From Propionibacteriaceae bacterium (GTDB lineage Bacteria > Actinomycetota > Actinomycetes > Propionibacteriales > Propionibacteriaceae), in NCBI GenBank assembly GCA_009780915.1, contig WQZD01000011.1, positions 1-64,000 of the forward strand: a stretch of 64,000 bases of DNA, written 5' to 3'. Of this stretch, positions 44,823 through 54,547 are shown piece after piece (position 1 is the stretch's first letter; every line of letters begins with the position of its first letter). Under the pieces are notes generated by a model. That model did not search any database, was not told the origin of the DNA, and saw only the letters and a list, made by a program, of their open reading frames with translations. A program made the translations under genes and the position numbers.

Positions 44823-46559
44823 ATGACTACATCCGACACGCTAGAGCTTCCAGAGGCTGACCACCCAGACACGTCCAGCGCGAAGCCGGGGCCCGTCTTC
44901 CCAGAATTGAGCCATGCCCAGATTCTGGAGATCCTCTCGGGCCTGCTCATAGCGTTGTTCGTGGCGAACCTCGCCGGCACCATCACAGGCACCGCCTTGC
45001 CGAGAATCACGGCAGCCCTGAAAGCCGACGAGCAGCAGTACATGTGGGTCGTCACCGCCACGCTGCTGGCGTCCACCGCGTCCACACCCATCTGGGGCAA
45101 ACTCGCCGACCTGTTCAACAAGAAGAAGTTGCTCATGGCCGGATTGGTGATCTTCATCGCCGGGTCCGCGTTGTCGGGCTCCGCCACCGATCCCCTCTTC
45201 CTGATCGGCTCCCGTGCCGTTCAGGGCATCGGGCTGGGGGCCATGATGGCCCTGGTCCAGGCGATCATCGGCACCATCATCCCGCCTCGTCAGCGGGGGC
45301 GGTACATGGCGTACACGGGCGCCACCATGGCCATCGCCACCGTCATCGGACCCCTCGTCGGAGGCTTCCTCGTGGACGCCCCCCATCTGGGATGGCGTTG
45401 GTGCTTCTGGTCGGCCGTGCCGATCGCCGTCATCGCGCTGGTCATCCTCCAGCTCAAACTCGAAGTCCCTCTCTTCCGCCGCGAGGGCGCGAAGGTCGAC
45501 TGGGTGGGCGCAGGCCTGATCACCGCGGCCGTGTCCAGCCTGTTGGTCTGGATCTCCTTCGTCACCAAGGACTACGACTGGATCTCCTGGCAGACCTTCG
45601 CCCTGGTGGGCTTCACCCTCGTCGCCGCCGTCGTGCTCGTCTTCGTCGAGTCGAAGGTCCATGACCCCATCATCCCCCTGAAGATCGTCACCACCCGTAC
45701 GACCGCTTTGGCCATCCTGGCGTCCATGTCGGTGGGCGTGGGCATGTTCGGCGCCTCCGTCTTCCTCTCCCAGTACTTCCAACTGGGTCGTGGCATGACC
45801 CCCACGGCATCCGGCCTGATGAACACCCCCATGATGGCCGGAGTCCTCATCTCCTCCCTGGTCATCGGCCGTCTCGTGACCCGCTTCGGGGTATGGAAGC
45901 CCTTCGTCGTCCTCGGATCGATCCTGTTGACCGTCGGATTCGGGCTCCTGTCCACCATCACCGCCACCACGTCGTACTGGGCCATCGGAGGCTTCATGGT
46001 CCTCGCCGGGTTGGGCTTGGGCATGACCATGCAGAACCTGGTGTTGGCCGTGCAGAACTCCATCTCGATCCACGACGTCGGCGCAGCCACCGCCTCGGTG
46101 ACCTTCTTCCGCTCCTTGGGCGGCGCGGTGGGGATCCAGGTCCTCGGCTTCTTCTTCGAGACCCGCTTGAAGAGCCTGATCACCTCCGGGTCCCCCGACG
46201 TGGTCACGCAGGCGGTCATGACGGACGTGACGGCCGATCCGTCGCTCGCGGCGACCTGCTCAGGTTTCGCGACGGCCACACCGGAGCAACTCGTCCAGAT
46301 CGAGGCGTCATGCCCGAACACCAGCGAGCTTCTGCACGACCTGTCGATGGTGCAGAACGCCGGTGGGACCTCCATGGACCTCAGCCAGTTCCAGTACGTC
46401 CCCTTCCGCACCCTGATCGAGCAGTCGATCGGCAACACGATCGGCCATCTCTTCCTGATCGGGGCCATCGTGTCGGGACTGTCCATCATCGCCATCGCGT
46501 TCATGCGCTCCACCAAGCTGCGCACCCGTTTCGAGGACTCGTCGGCCAAGGAACACTGA
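44823..46559 (+). CDS. DHA2-family (EmrB/QacA-type) multidrug efflux transporter
   Basis: 578 residues with about fourteen membrane spans. WGKLADLFNKKKLLMAGLVIF matches the MFS loop 2-3 motif and VQGIGLGAMMALVQAIIG motif C-like sequence. A soluble loop lies between the last spans (about residues 450-525). ATG 44823 follows AAAGGA; an in-frame start at 44766 overlaps marR. Proton-driven export of toxic compounds under control of the upstream MarR protein. Confidence 0.9.
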   Translation: MTTSDTLELPEADHPDTSSAKPGPVFPELSHAQILEILSGLLIALFVANLAGTITGTALPRITAALKADEQQYMWVVTATLLASTASTPIWGKLADLFNKKKLLMAGLVIFIAGSALSGSATDPLFLIGSRAVQGIGLGAMMALVQAIIGTIIPPRQRGRYMAYTGATMAIATVIGPLVGGFLVDAPHLGWRWCFWSAVPIAVIALVILQLKLEVPLFRREGAKVDWVGAGLITAAVSSLLVWISFVTKDYDWISWQTFALVGFTLVAAVVLVFVESKVHDPIIPLKIVTTRTTALAILASMSVGVGMFGASVFLSQYFQLGRGMTPTASGLMNTPMMAGVLISSLVIGRLVTRFGVWKPFVVLGSILLTVGFGLLSTITATTSYWAIGGFMVLAGLGLGMTMQNLVLAVQNSISIHDVGAATASVTFFRSLGGAVGIQVLGFFFETRLKSLITSGSPDVVTQAVMTDVTADPSLAATCSGFATATPEQLVQIEASCPNTSELLHDLSMVQNAGGTSMDLSQFQYVPFRTLIEQSIGNTIGHLFLIGAIVSGLSIIAIAFMRSTKLRTRFEDSSAKEH

Positions 46560-46568
46560 CAGCGAGGG

Positions 46569-46780
46569 TCCCGGGGTCGGGCTGACCTCGGGGCAGGCTG
46601 ACCCCGGGATCGCACTGACCCCGGGGTCGCGCTGTTCCCGGGGTCGCGCTGTTCCCGGGGTCGCGCTGTTCCCGGGGTCGCCCTGTTCCCGGGTCGCCCT
46701 GTTCCCGGGTCGGACAGACCTGGGGGTCGCACCGATCGCGCGGTCGCACTGATCGTGGGTCGGACGGACGGCGCGGTCGG
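46569..46780. repeat. GC-rich minisatellite of about thirteen 16-17 bp units
   Basis: Units of the form CCCGGGGTCGCGCTGTT are repeated, two of them identical in the centre (about 46621-46655), decaying towards both ends into variants such as CCCGGGTCGCCCTGTT and TCGCGCGGTCGCACTGA. It fills the space between the efflux gene stop and the holA promoter. Each unit has a CCCGGG core that can form short hairpins. No ORF is preserved by the repeat. Confidence 0.85.
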
Positions 46781-46802
46781 ATCGTACGGCATACTTAGAC
46801 GC

Positions 46803-47783
46803 GTGGCGCATGACATGTACGGACGACTGACCCTCATCACAGGGCCGGAGCAGTTCCTCGCCGAGCGGGAGATGGCGCGGTGTGTGACCCAGGCACAGGC
46901 CCAATCGCCCGACGCGGCGGTGACCACGGCCTCCGCGGCGGATCTGGATCCGGCCATGCTGGAGCAGATGACGGGGACCGACCTGTTCTCGTCCATGTCG
47001 ATCGCGTGCGTCACCGGTGCGGAGAAGACCCCCAAGGATATCGAGCCCCGGCTCACCGCCCTCCTGGCCCAGATTCCGGACAACACGGCCCTGATCGTGA
47101 CGCACGCCGGAGGCAACCAGGGCAAGGCCCTGCTCATGGCGCTGACCAAGGCTGCCGGCGCCATCCTCGAGTGCCCCGCGATCAAGCCGGGGAAACTGGC
47201 GAGTTTCGTCGACCAAGAGGTACGCGCGGGCGGCAAGCGGATCGGGGCGGACGCGGCACAGAGCCTCGTCGACTCCGTCGGCCAGGACACGCGCAGCCTG
47301 GCCGCGGCCGTGTCCCAACTGACCTCCGACACCGACGAGGACCTGATCTCCTTGGCGGTCGTGAATCAGTACTTCGCCGGACGTGCGACGGTGACCTCCT
47401 ACGCGGTCAGCGACGACGCCCTGGCCGGCAAAGTCGGGGAAGCCATCTTCAAACTACGCTGGGCCCTGTCCACTGGCGTGAGCCATGTCCTGATCACCTC
47501 CGCCCTGGCTGCCTCCTTGCGGCAGACAGGCCGATACCTGGCTCTGTCCCGGACCGGTCGCCCGTCTCCGGACGAGGTCGGCGTCCCGGCATGGAAGATG
47601 AGGACCATCTCCGCCGTGGCCAGTTCCTGGTCGGAACGCAGTGTGGCAGCCGCCATCCGGGCCGTCAGCCAGGCCGACGCCCAGATCAAGGGAGCAGCTC
47701 AGGACCCTGATTTCGCCCTGGAGCGACTGATCATCCGTCTGGCGTCCATCCGACGCGCATCCCATCAGTCTCCGACCCCCTGA
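46803..47783 (+). CDS. holA: DNA polymerase III delta subunit
   Basis: 326 residues of the clamp-loader delta family: N-terminal LTLITGPEQFLAERE, the AAA+-like domain with LTALLAQIPDNTALIVTH, a helical region AAQSLVDSVGQDTRSLAAAVSQL, and C-terminal collar helices. GTG 46803 with CATACT (46790-46795) ending 7 nt before indicates a leaderless mRNA; an upstream ATG at 46755 lies in repeat DNA. It converges with comEC, as holA often lies near comEA/comEC in bacteria. Confidence 0.9.
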   Translation: MAHDMYGRLTLITGPEQFLAEREMARCVTQAQAQSPDAAVTTASAADLDPAMLEQMTGTDLFSSMSIACVTGAEKTPKDIEPRLTALLAQIPDNTALIVTHAGGNQGKALLMALTKAAGAILECPAIKPGKLASFVDQEVRAGGKRIGADAAQSLVDSVGQDTRSLAAAVSQLTSDTDEDLISLAVVNQYFAGRATVTSYAVSDDALAGKVGEAIFKLRWALSTGVSHVLITSALAASLRQTGRYLALSRTGRPSPDEVGVPAWKMRTISAVASSWSERSVAAAIRAVSQADAQIKGAAQDPDFALERLIIRLASIRRASHQSPTP

Positions 47784-47855
47784 GGCCACCACCCGAGCCG
47801 CATGCCCCGCGCACACACCTGAACGCCCCACACGTCCGCGGAGAGCAGATCCTTG

Positions 47856-50183
47856 TCATTTCCCGGTGGTGATCGACCACGAGGACTCGTGCGCGATCGC
47901 CATGGACCCATGTTCATCGGTTCGTACCACCTCCATCCCATCGTTGACCAGCTCCTTCACGGTCTTGTCCGCTGGATGCCCGTAGGGGTTGCCCGCCCCC
48001 ACACCGATCAGAGCGATCGTGGCGCCCGTCGCCCGGAGGAAATCCGGGTCTTGCCGAGAAGACCCGTGATGGGGAACTTTGAGAATGTCCACTTTCAACT
48101 CATCTCCATAGGCCAAGGCGGCTCGCTGTCCATCCACCTCGACGTCCCCGGTGTCGAGGAGGCTCATCTGGGGGGTGTCGAACCTGAGTATCAGGGACTC
48201 GTTGTTCTCCGCCGAGGACTCCTCACCGTTGCTGGCCGAACCGGTCGACTGCCACGCCGACACGACCGTGACATGGACCTGCCCCACCTGGGCCGTCATC
48301 CCCGTGAACCCCACCGTCACCGGAATGCCCCGTTTCTGCGCCTGCGCCCTCACGTCCGTGTCATCACCCCCGCCACGAGGGACGAGGAGCGACCCCACGG
48401 CGAACGCGTCCAGCACCTCCCGCAGCGCTCCGGCGTGGTCGGCGTGGAAATGAGTGAGCACCAGGACGGGAATCTCGTGGATCCCCAATCGGCTCAGGCA
48501 CCCCACCACGGACCCCCCTTCAGGCCCCACGTCGATCACCAGGGCCTGATCGCCCCCGGAGTGGACGGCGACCGCGTCGCCTTGTCCGACGTCACAGGCG
48601 GCGACCGTCCACGCCTGGCCCGGCCAGCCCGGTTGGAACGGCGGCACCAGCATCCCCGCCACCATGACGGCCGTGGCCGTGGCGACGGTCCACAGCCGGC
48701 TCAGCACGACCGGCATGAGCCAGGCCACCACCCCACAGACGAGGGTGACCACGACCAACCCGGCCACACTCGTGGGCCAGGGATGCGAGGCGCCCGGAAG
48801 GACGGCCAAGTGATGGGCCACGCTCAGGATCGGCTGCGCGCACCAGCCTGCGACGTACCCGGCCCAGGACGCGACCGTGGCGCTGACCGGTGACGTGATG
48901 GCGGCCACCAGCCCGATCACCGTGGCGGGCGCCACCCAGGGGCTCGCTGCGGCGTTGGCCGCCAATCCAGCGATGCTGACGCTGCCCGACAACCAACAGA
49001 TGACTGGTTGGGTGGCCACCTGCGCCGCCAACGGGATCGCCATGGCCTCAGCCGCCCACAGCGGCAGCCACCGGTTGAGGACGGCCGTCCATCGGCGACC
49101 CCACACGATGATTCCCACGCACGCCAGCACCGACAGGCAGAAACCCACCGATCGGCTCATCCACGGATCGATCCAGCACAAACCGGTGACGGCCAGGCAC
49201 GCAGCGGCGATGCCCGACCCCGAGCCTCGTCCCACTGCCATCAACGTCACGACCCCCATGGCCGCCGCCCTCAGCACGCTCGGTTCCGAGTGGCACAAGG
49301 CGATGAACACCACCACACCGATGACTGACACGAGCGTGAGCCACCTCCCACGCACCCCACATCGACGAGCCAGCACCGAGAGGAAGGACAACAGGATCGC
49401 CAGATTGGCCCCCGACACCGCCATGAGATGGAGCAGACCCGTGACACGGAACTCGTCGTTCATGGAGGTGGAGATGGCGGAGACGTCGCCCACCACCAAG
49501 GCCGGCACCAACGACGCCTGGTCAGGAGGGTTGCCTCCCATGGCGTCGCTCAACCCGCTCCTCATGGACTCGATGACGCGTTGCCACAGCGGAGGGCCCC
49601 GTATGAGGTGAGACTGCGACACCGGGGACAGCACGGCCGCCGTCCCGTCACTGACATCGGAGACTCCCAGACGCACGGTGACGTCCACGACGGACCCTGG
49701 CGCGTACTCCAGCCACTGCTGAGCGAAAGAGCTGGGGACCAGCAGGACGACGGGTTGGCGCATGGTCATCGCGTCACCGGCGACAACGCCCCGCAGACAC
49801 ACGGCGTTCACCACGGCCATGCCCCAGGATGGGGACGCCCGAGAGGATTGGACGTCGACCCACACGTCGACCACGGATCGCGACTGAGCGCCCTTCGCCA
49901 AGGGACTATGCTCCAGACTCAGCACTCGTTCCCCGCCCACGACGGCGCACGACGCCAGCATCACGGCGGCCACCAGCACGCGCAGGGCCCGACCACGGGC
50001 GGCGCCGGAACGAGGCGCTCCACGCGCGAGGACACCGGCCAGCACGCCGGCGGCGAGAGCGCCCGCCCCGACGACCTCCGCCCCCCATACCCACCCGGTG
50101 ACCACCCACATCCCCGCCCACACGGCGCAGGCCGGGACGAGCATCCGCAGATCCCACGCCGTCACAGATCGAGTCTCATCCAT
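47856..50183 (-). CDS. comEC: ComEC/Rec2 DNA-uptake channel protein
   Basis: 775 residues: N-terminal spans and OB-like region (about 1-190), the Competence domain with LLHLMAVSGANLAILLSFLSVL and further spans (about 230-500), then a C-terminal metallo-beta-lactamase domain with LTHFHADHAGALREV and HHGSSRQDPDF. It forms the inner-membrane channel for single-stranded DNA. ATG 50183 has GAGG upstream and lies 8 nt after comEA. The MBL ligands look intact, so nuclease activity is possible. Confidence 0.92.
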   Translation of the reverse strand: MDETRSVTAWDLRMLVPACAVWAGMWVVTGWVWGAEVVGAGALAAGVLAGVLARGAPRSGAARGRALRVLVAAVMLASCAVVGGERVLSLEHSPLAKGAQSRSVVDVWVDVQSSRASPSWGMAVVNAVCLRGVVAGDAMTMRQPVVLLVPSSFAQQWLEYAPGSVVDVTVRLGVSDVSDGTAAVLSPVSQSHLIRGPPLWQRVIESMRSGLSDAMGGNPPDQASLVPALVVGDVSAISTSMNDEFRVTGLLHLMAVSGANLAILLSFLSVLARRCGVRGRWLTLVSVIGVVVFIALCHSEPSVLRAAAMGVVTLMAVGRGSGSGIAAACLAVTGLCWIDPWMSRSVGFCLSVLACVGIIVWGRRWTAVLNRWLPLWAAEAMAIPLAAQVATQPVICWLSGSVSIAGLAANAAASPWVAPATVIGLVAAITSPVSATVASWAGYVAGWCAQPILSVAHHLAVLPGASHPWPTSVAGLVVVTLVCGVVAWLMPVVLSRLWTVATATAVMVAGMLVPPFQPGWPGQAWTVAACDVGQGDAVAVHSGGDQALVIDVGPEGGSVVGCLSRLGIHEIPVLVLTHFHADHAGALREVLDAFAVGSLLVPRGGGDDTDVRAQAQKRGIPVTVGFTGMTAQVGQVHVTVVSAWQSTGSASNGEESSAENNESLILRFDTPQMSLLDTGDVEVDGQRAALAYGDELKVDILKVPHHGSSRQDPDFLRATGATIALIGVGAGNPYGHPADKTVKELVNDGMEVVRTDEHGSMAIAHESSWSITTGK

Positions 50184-50191
50184 CGTCGACC

Positions 50192-50971
50192 TCACACGCT
50201 CACGTACGGCTCGATCTGGGCGAAGGTCTTGGGACCGATCCCGTCCACCTCCTGGAGTTGGGTCACGGACGCGAACGCCCCGTTCTTGGCCCTCCACGCC
50301 AGGATGGCTTTGGCCGTCACAGGCCCCACGCCGGGGAGAGTCTCCAACTGTGCTTGGGTGGCCTGGTTGAGGTTGACCATCGGCGAGGCCGCGGTCGTGG
50401 ACACCCCGGGAGCATCCCCCGCGACCCCCTGTCTGACTTGCCCGAGAGGGTGGCTCGTGGTTCCGATCTGGATCTGGCATCCGTCCACCAGCACGGCGGC
50501 CAGGTTCAGGTCGTCCGGATCGGCGTCGGGCGCGAACCCGCCCGCGGCGTTGATCGCGTCGATGACCCGGGCGCCGACGGGCACGGTGATCACCCCCGGG
50601 CGCTGCACCGCGCCGACGACATGCACGAACCACATCGCCGTCGGGGTGGCCGGAAGGGTTGGCGACGCCTCGGCCCATGTCGGGGTGGCGACCGGCTCGT
50701 CGACCGACACGGCCCTCGCCCGCATCACCGTCCACGTGGCCAGGATGACAGCCGCCAACGCCAAGGCTGACACGACCTTCATGTGTTGTCCCGTGAAATG
50801 GCGGACACGACCAGCCACCCCCGTCGCCCCACGCCGCGCATGCTCCGGCTCATGGTGGTCATGAGAGTCACGAGGCGCCCGACCTGACGGGTCCGAGCGC
50901 TCCAGGTCGTCGAATTGCAGGCCCAAGCGAGCCACATAGGAATGCGGCTGAGGCTCCTGGTTCGTCTTCAC
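50192..50971 (-). CDS. comEA: ComEA-type DNA-binding competence protein
   Basis: 259 residues: cytoplasmic N-terminus, one span (about 64-84), an SLBB-like domain (VVGAVQRPGVITVPVGARVIDAINAAGG) and a C-terminal helix-hairpin-helix pair (NLNQATQAQLETLPGVGPVTAKAIL; FASVTQLQEVDGIGPKTFAQIEPY). It captures double-stranded DNA for ComEC. GTG 50971 lies 6 nt after CATAGT, predicting a leaderless mRNA. Upstream there is an element shared with the DUF4192 gene. Confidence 0.93.
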   Translation of the reverse strand: MKTNQEPQPHSYVARLGLQFDDLERSDPSGRAPRDSHDHHEPEHARRGATGVAGRVRHFTGQHMKVVSALALAAVILATWTVMRARAVSVDEPVATPTWAEASPTLPATPTAMWFVHVVGAVQRPGVITVPVGARVIDAINAAGGFAPDADPDDLNLAAVLVDGCQIQIGTTSHPLGQVRQGVAGDAPGVSTTAASPMVNLNQATQAQLETLPGVGPVTAKAILAWRAKNGAFASVTQLQEVDGIGPKTFAQIEPYVSV

Positions 50972-50977
50972 ACCAGG

Positions 50978-51060
50978 ACTATGGTCGCCGAGACACCGGA
51001 AGTGTCAGGATCACGCCCATCTGTGGATAACTTGGCACACGTCCATCATCCCTGTGGACA
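50978..51060 (-). promoter_or_regulatory. comEA-comEC promoter with paired DnaA-like boxes
   Basis: -10 CATAGT (50978-50983), no good -35. TGTGCCAAGTTATCCACA (51022-51039, minus strand) contains a perfect DnaA box TTATCCACA, and CTGTCCACA-like sequence lies at 51052-51060. The 18-mer recurs upstream of the DUF4192 gene at the same distance (51 nt) from the start codon, with 38 nt to the -10 in both. Confidence 0.7.
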
Positions 51061-51125
51061 GAGACACCTGCGCCGACGGGCACAGCCGACCCTGTCACCC
51101 ACGTGACAAGGATCGACGCAAGACG

Positions 51126-53600
51126 TCAGCCCTCGGGGACGATCGACACCATCTTGGGCGCACGGACGATGATCTTGGCCACGGGACGATCCGCGAGGAA
51201 CTTCCTCACGTTCTCGTCGGCCAGCGCCACTCGTTCGGCCTCCTCATCGGTGATGTCGGCCGCCACGTCGATCTTGGCCCGTACCTTCCCCTGGACCTGG
51301 ACCGCCATCGTCACCGTCAGCGCAGCCCGCAACTGGGGATCCACCTGCGGCCAGGACGCCTGTGCCACCGACGGACGGTGCCCCAGGATCTCCCACATCT
51401 CCTCGGCGACGTAGGGAGCGAACAAGGACAAGGCGATCGCCGTCCATTCGACGGCCTCGCGCACGGCGGGGTCGGCCCCGCCGACGCCGGAGTCGATCGC
51501 TTTCCGGGTGGCGTTGACCAACTCCATCAGCCTCGCCACACACACGTTGAAACGTCGCATGTCGAGCAGGTCGGTCACCTCGCCTAGGACCCGGTGGGTG
51601 ACGCGGCGCATGTCCTGGTCACCCGTGGCCGGGTCGACGCCCGCCTCGGACGTGACGTCGCCCGCCAGGCGCCAGGCCCGTTGGAGGAACCGCAGAGTCG
51701 CCGACGGAGACACGTCCGCCCAGTCGATGTCGTCCTCGGGCGGGCCCGCGAAGACGACGGTGGTCCGGATGGCGTCGACGCCGTACTGGTCGATCTGGGC
51801 GCCCAAGTCCACGCCGTTGCCCAAGGACTTGGACATGGCCTTGCCCTGGTTGATGACCTGCCCTTGGTTCATCAAGCGCGTGAACGGCTCGGTGAAGTCG
51901 ATGAGCTTCAGGTCGTACAACACCTTGGTGAAGAAACGGGAGTACAGGAGGTGCAGGATCGCGTGCTCGACCCCGCCCACGTACTGGTCGACAGGCATCC
52001 AGCGTGCCACGTCCGCCCGCTCGAAAGCGTTGCTCGTGTCGCGCGGGGAGCAGTACCGATAGTAGTACCAGGAGGAGTCGACGAAGGTGTCCATGGTGTC
52101 GGCGTCCCGGGTGGCCGGCCCCCCGCAGGTCGGGCAGGTGGTCGTGACCCAGTCAGTGGCGCCGGCCAGGGGGGAGATCCCCTTCGGGGCCAGTTCGGCG
52201 CCCCGCAAGTCCGGCAGTTCGACAGGCAACTGATCGAGGGGGACGGGAACCTCCCCGTCGACGGGACAGTGGATGATCGGGATGGGGCAGCCCCAGAAGC
52301 GCTGACGAGACAACAGCCAGTCGCGCAGGCGATACGTGACCGCCCGCCGGCCAGTGCCGTCGCGCTCCAGCTTCTCGCCGATCACCGCGATTCCGGACTT
52401 CTTGTCCGCCAGGCCGTCCAGGTCGCCGGAGTTGACGTACACCCCGTTACCAGCGGTGGCGATGCCCGATTCGCACGGGTCGGCCTCGCCGGTGTCGATG
52501 ACCATGCGGACCGTGAGCCCGTGCGCGGTGGCGAAATCCAGGTCACGCTGGTCATGCGCGGGCACAGCCATGATCGCGCCTGTGCCGTACTCGCTCAAGA
52601 CGTAGTCAGCCGCCCACATGGGGATCGACTCCCCCGTCAACGGATTGATCGCGTGGCGGCCGAGGAAGACGCCCGTCTTCGGCCTGTCCGTGGACTGGCG
52701 CTCGATCTCGGTCACCTGTTTGGTCTTGTCGAGATAGACCTCGAAGTCAGCGCGGCAGTCGTCCGAGACGAGTTCGGCGGCGAGTTCGCTGTCAGGCGCC
52801 ACCACCATGAAGGTCGCGCCGTACAGGGTGTCAGGACGTGTGGTGAACACCGTCACCGGCTCGTCCCTGCCCTCCACGGGGAAGTCGACGTACGCGCCCT
52901 CGGAGCGCCCGATCCAGTTGCGTTGCATGGCGAGCACCCGGTCCGGCCATTTCCCTTCCAACTCGACCATGTCGTCGAGCAGGCGCTGGGCGTAGGCCGT
53001 GATCTTGAAGTACCACTGAGTCAACTGCCGTTTCGTCACCGCGGAGTGGCACCTCTCGCACTCCCCTTGGACGACCTGTTCGTTGGCCAGGACCGTCTGG
53101 CAACTCGGACACCAGTTGACGTAACTGGCCTTGCGATAGGCCAGTCCCATCTCATGGAATTTCAGGAAGAGCCACTGCGTCCATCGGTAGTACTCGGCGT
53201 CAGAGGTGTGCAAACGCCTCGACCAGTCCACCGACAGGCCGTATCGACGGAAGGATCGCGCCTGGGTCTCGATGTTGGCATAGGTCCATTCGGAAGGATG
53301 GGTCCCATGGGCGATGGCGGCGTTCTCGGCCGGCAGGCCGAAGGAGTCCCACCCCAGGGGATGGAGGACGTCGAACCCCTGCAACTTCCAGTACCGGGCG
53401 ACGATGTCGCCCATGACGAAGGCTTCGGCATGGCCCATGTGCAAGTCGCCCGAGGGGTACGGGAACATGTCGAGAACGTACTTGCGCCGTTTCGTCCCGT
53501 CGTCGAGCGGGCGGAAAGTCTGGTGCTCGGACCAGTACGCCTGCCACTTCTCCTGGGCCGCCTGCGCGTCGTATTCTGCCGGAGCGGTCTGGTCGCTCAC
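51126..53600 (-). CDS. leuS: Leucyl-tRNA synthetase
   Basis: 824 residues, bacterial type. HIGH-like [13 protein letters not shown], the CP1 editing domain (about 220-420, with [19 protein letters not shown]), the zinc-like [25 protein letters not shown] and KMSKS in [16 protein letters not shown] 53600 follows AAGGAGAGGAC; the longer frame to 53699 has no homologous sequence. TAGAAT (53706-53711) may be the -10 of a leader of about 100 nt. No T-box is apparent in it. Confidence 0.95.
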   Translation of the reverse strand: MSDQTAPAEYDAQAAQEKWQAYWSEHQTFRPLDDGTKRRKYVLDMFPYPSGDLHMGHAEAFVMGDIVARYWKLQGFDVLHPLGWDSFGLPAENAAIAHGTHPSEWTYANIETQARSFRRYGLSVDWSRRLHTSDAEYYRWTQWLFLKFHEMGLAYRKASYVNWCPSCQTVLANEQVVQGECERCHSAVTKRQLTQWYFKITAYAQRLLDDMVELEGKWPDRVLAMQRNWIGRSEGAYVDFPVEGRDEPVTVFTTRPDTLYGATFMVVAPDSELAAELVSDDCRADFEVYLDKTKQVTEIERQSTDRPKTGVFLGRHAINPLTGESIPMWAADYVLSEYGTGAIMAVPAHDQRDLDFATAHGLTVRMVIDTGEADPCESGIATAGNGVYVNSGDLDGLADKKSGIAVIGEKLERDGTGRRAVTYRLRDWLLSRQRFWGCPIPIIHCPVDGEVPVPLDQLPVELPDLRGAELAPKGISPLAGATDWVTTTCPTCGGPATRDADTMDTFVDSSWYYYRYCSPRDTSNAFERADVARWMPVDQYVGGVEHAILHLLYSRFFTKVLYDLKLIDFTEPFTRLMNQGQVINQGKAMSKSLGNGVDLGAQIDQYGVDAIRTTVVFAGPPEDDIDWADVSPSATLRFLQRAWRLAGDVTSEAGVDPATGDQDMRRVTHRVLGEVTDLLDMRRFNVCVARLMELVNATRKAIDSGVGGADPAVREAVEWTAIALSLFAPYVAEEMWEILGHRPSVAQASWPQVDPQLRAALTVTMAVQVQGKVRAKIDVAADITDEEAERVALADENVRKFLADRPVAKIIVRAPKMVSIVPEG

Positions 53601-53849
53601 GTCCTCTCCTTCCGTCGACAAGGTGTGAAACCTCGTTTCCCACCGGGACTTGGGGCGGCGACGGCATCTCCACGGACGCCTGGGCGCCGACCGGCCCACC
53701 GGGTGATTCTACTGCCCCACGCACATCCTGGTGGATTCCGTCTGGAGAGCGAAGCCCCTGGACACGAGCGCCGACCCGCCCAGACGACGCCAGGATCGGC
53801 AAGGCTACCCTTGGTTGAACACGCGCATATTCGGGATCACCATAGAGGC

Positions 53850-54539
53850 ATGACCGACAGGTCGACCACGTTGTTCTCCAAACTGAACTGGTTGCGCGCG
53901 GGTGTCTTGGGGGCCACCGATGGCATCGTGTCCATCGCTGGAATCGTCATGGGCATGGCCGCGGCCACGTCCAACTCATCCGCGCTGTTCATCGCCGGAC
54001 TCGCAGGCCTGGTCGCGGGAGCGTTGTCCATGGCAGGCGGGGAATACGTCTCGGTCTCCAGCCAGAAGGACACCGAACTGGCAGCCGTGGAGAAGGTGCG
54101 CGACATCCTCGCCGAGGATCCCGACCAAGCCTTGTCCGACCTGGCCCACTCCTTTCAAGCCCAAGGCCTGAGCCCTGACCTGGCCGCCCAGGTCGCCCAA
54201 TCCTTGTCAGACCACGACGCCGTCACGGCGCAGACCCAGGCTCGCTACGGCATCTCCGCGCACGAACAGAACTCGCCCTGGATGGCGGCCCTCGCGTCCT
54301 TCAGCTCCTTCGTCGTGGGCGCGGTGATCCCCCTCCTCGCGATGGTGTGCTCCCCCGCCCGTGCTCGGATCCCTGCGACGATCGTCGCCGTCATGGTCGC
54401 GCTCGCCCTCACCGGGTGGATCTCGGCATGGCTGGGCCAGTCCAGCATCCCCAAAGCGCTCGCGCGCAACTGCGTCGTGGGCGCGGCGACCATGGCGATC
54501 ACGTACATCGTGGGAAACATGGTGGGGATCCACCTGTGA
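53850..54539 (+). CDS. VIT family transporter (Fe/Mn vacuolar transporter-like)
   Basis: 229 residues. N-terminal RAGVLGATDGIVSIAGIVMGMAAA and GALSMAGGEYVSVSSQKDTE, the cytosolic metal-binding helix region with AVEKVRDILAEDPD, and three C-terminal spans match the CCC1/VIT1 family of iron or manganese exporters. ATG 53850 follows the only plausible initiation site but its SD (GAGG) is too close, so the start is not certain. Convergent with DUF4192. Confidence 0.88.
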   Translation: MTDRSTTLFSKLNWLRAGVLGATDGIVSIAGIVMGMAAATSNSSALFIAGLAGLVAGALSMAGGEYVSVSSQKDTELAAVEKVRDILAEDPDQALSDLAHSFQAQGLSPDLAAQVAQSLSDHDAVTAQTQARYGISAHEQNSPWMAALASFSSFVVGAVIPLLAMVCSPARARIPATIVAVMVALALTGWISAWLGQSSIPKALARNCVVGAATMAITYIVGNMVGIHL

Positions 54540-54547
54540 CGTGATCC

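Noticed and set aside
46569-46780. CRISPR array
   Set aside because: Units are contiguous, 16-17 bp long, and have no unique spacers; no cas genes nearby.
51022-51039. CRP/FNR-type binding site
   Set aside because: TGTG and CACA ends are separated by 10 bases, not the 8 required for CRP, and the inner bases are not symmetric. DnaA boxes explain the sequence better.
53601-53849. T-box or leucine attenuator before leuS
   Set aside because: No specifier loop, T-box sequence or leucine-rich leader peptide could be found; only a -10-like TAGAAT is visible.
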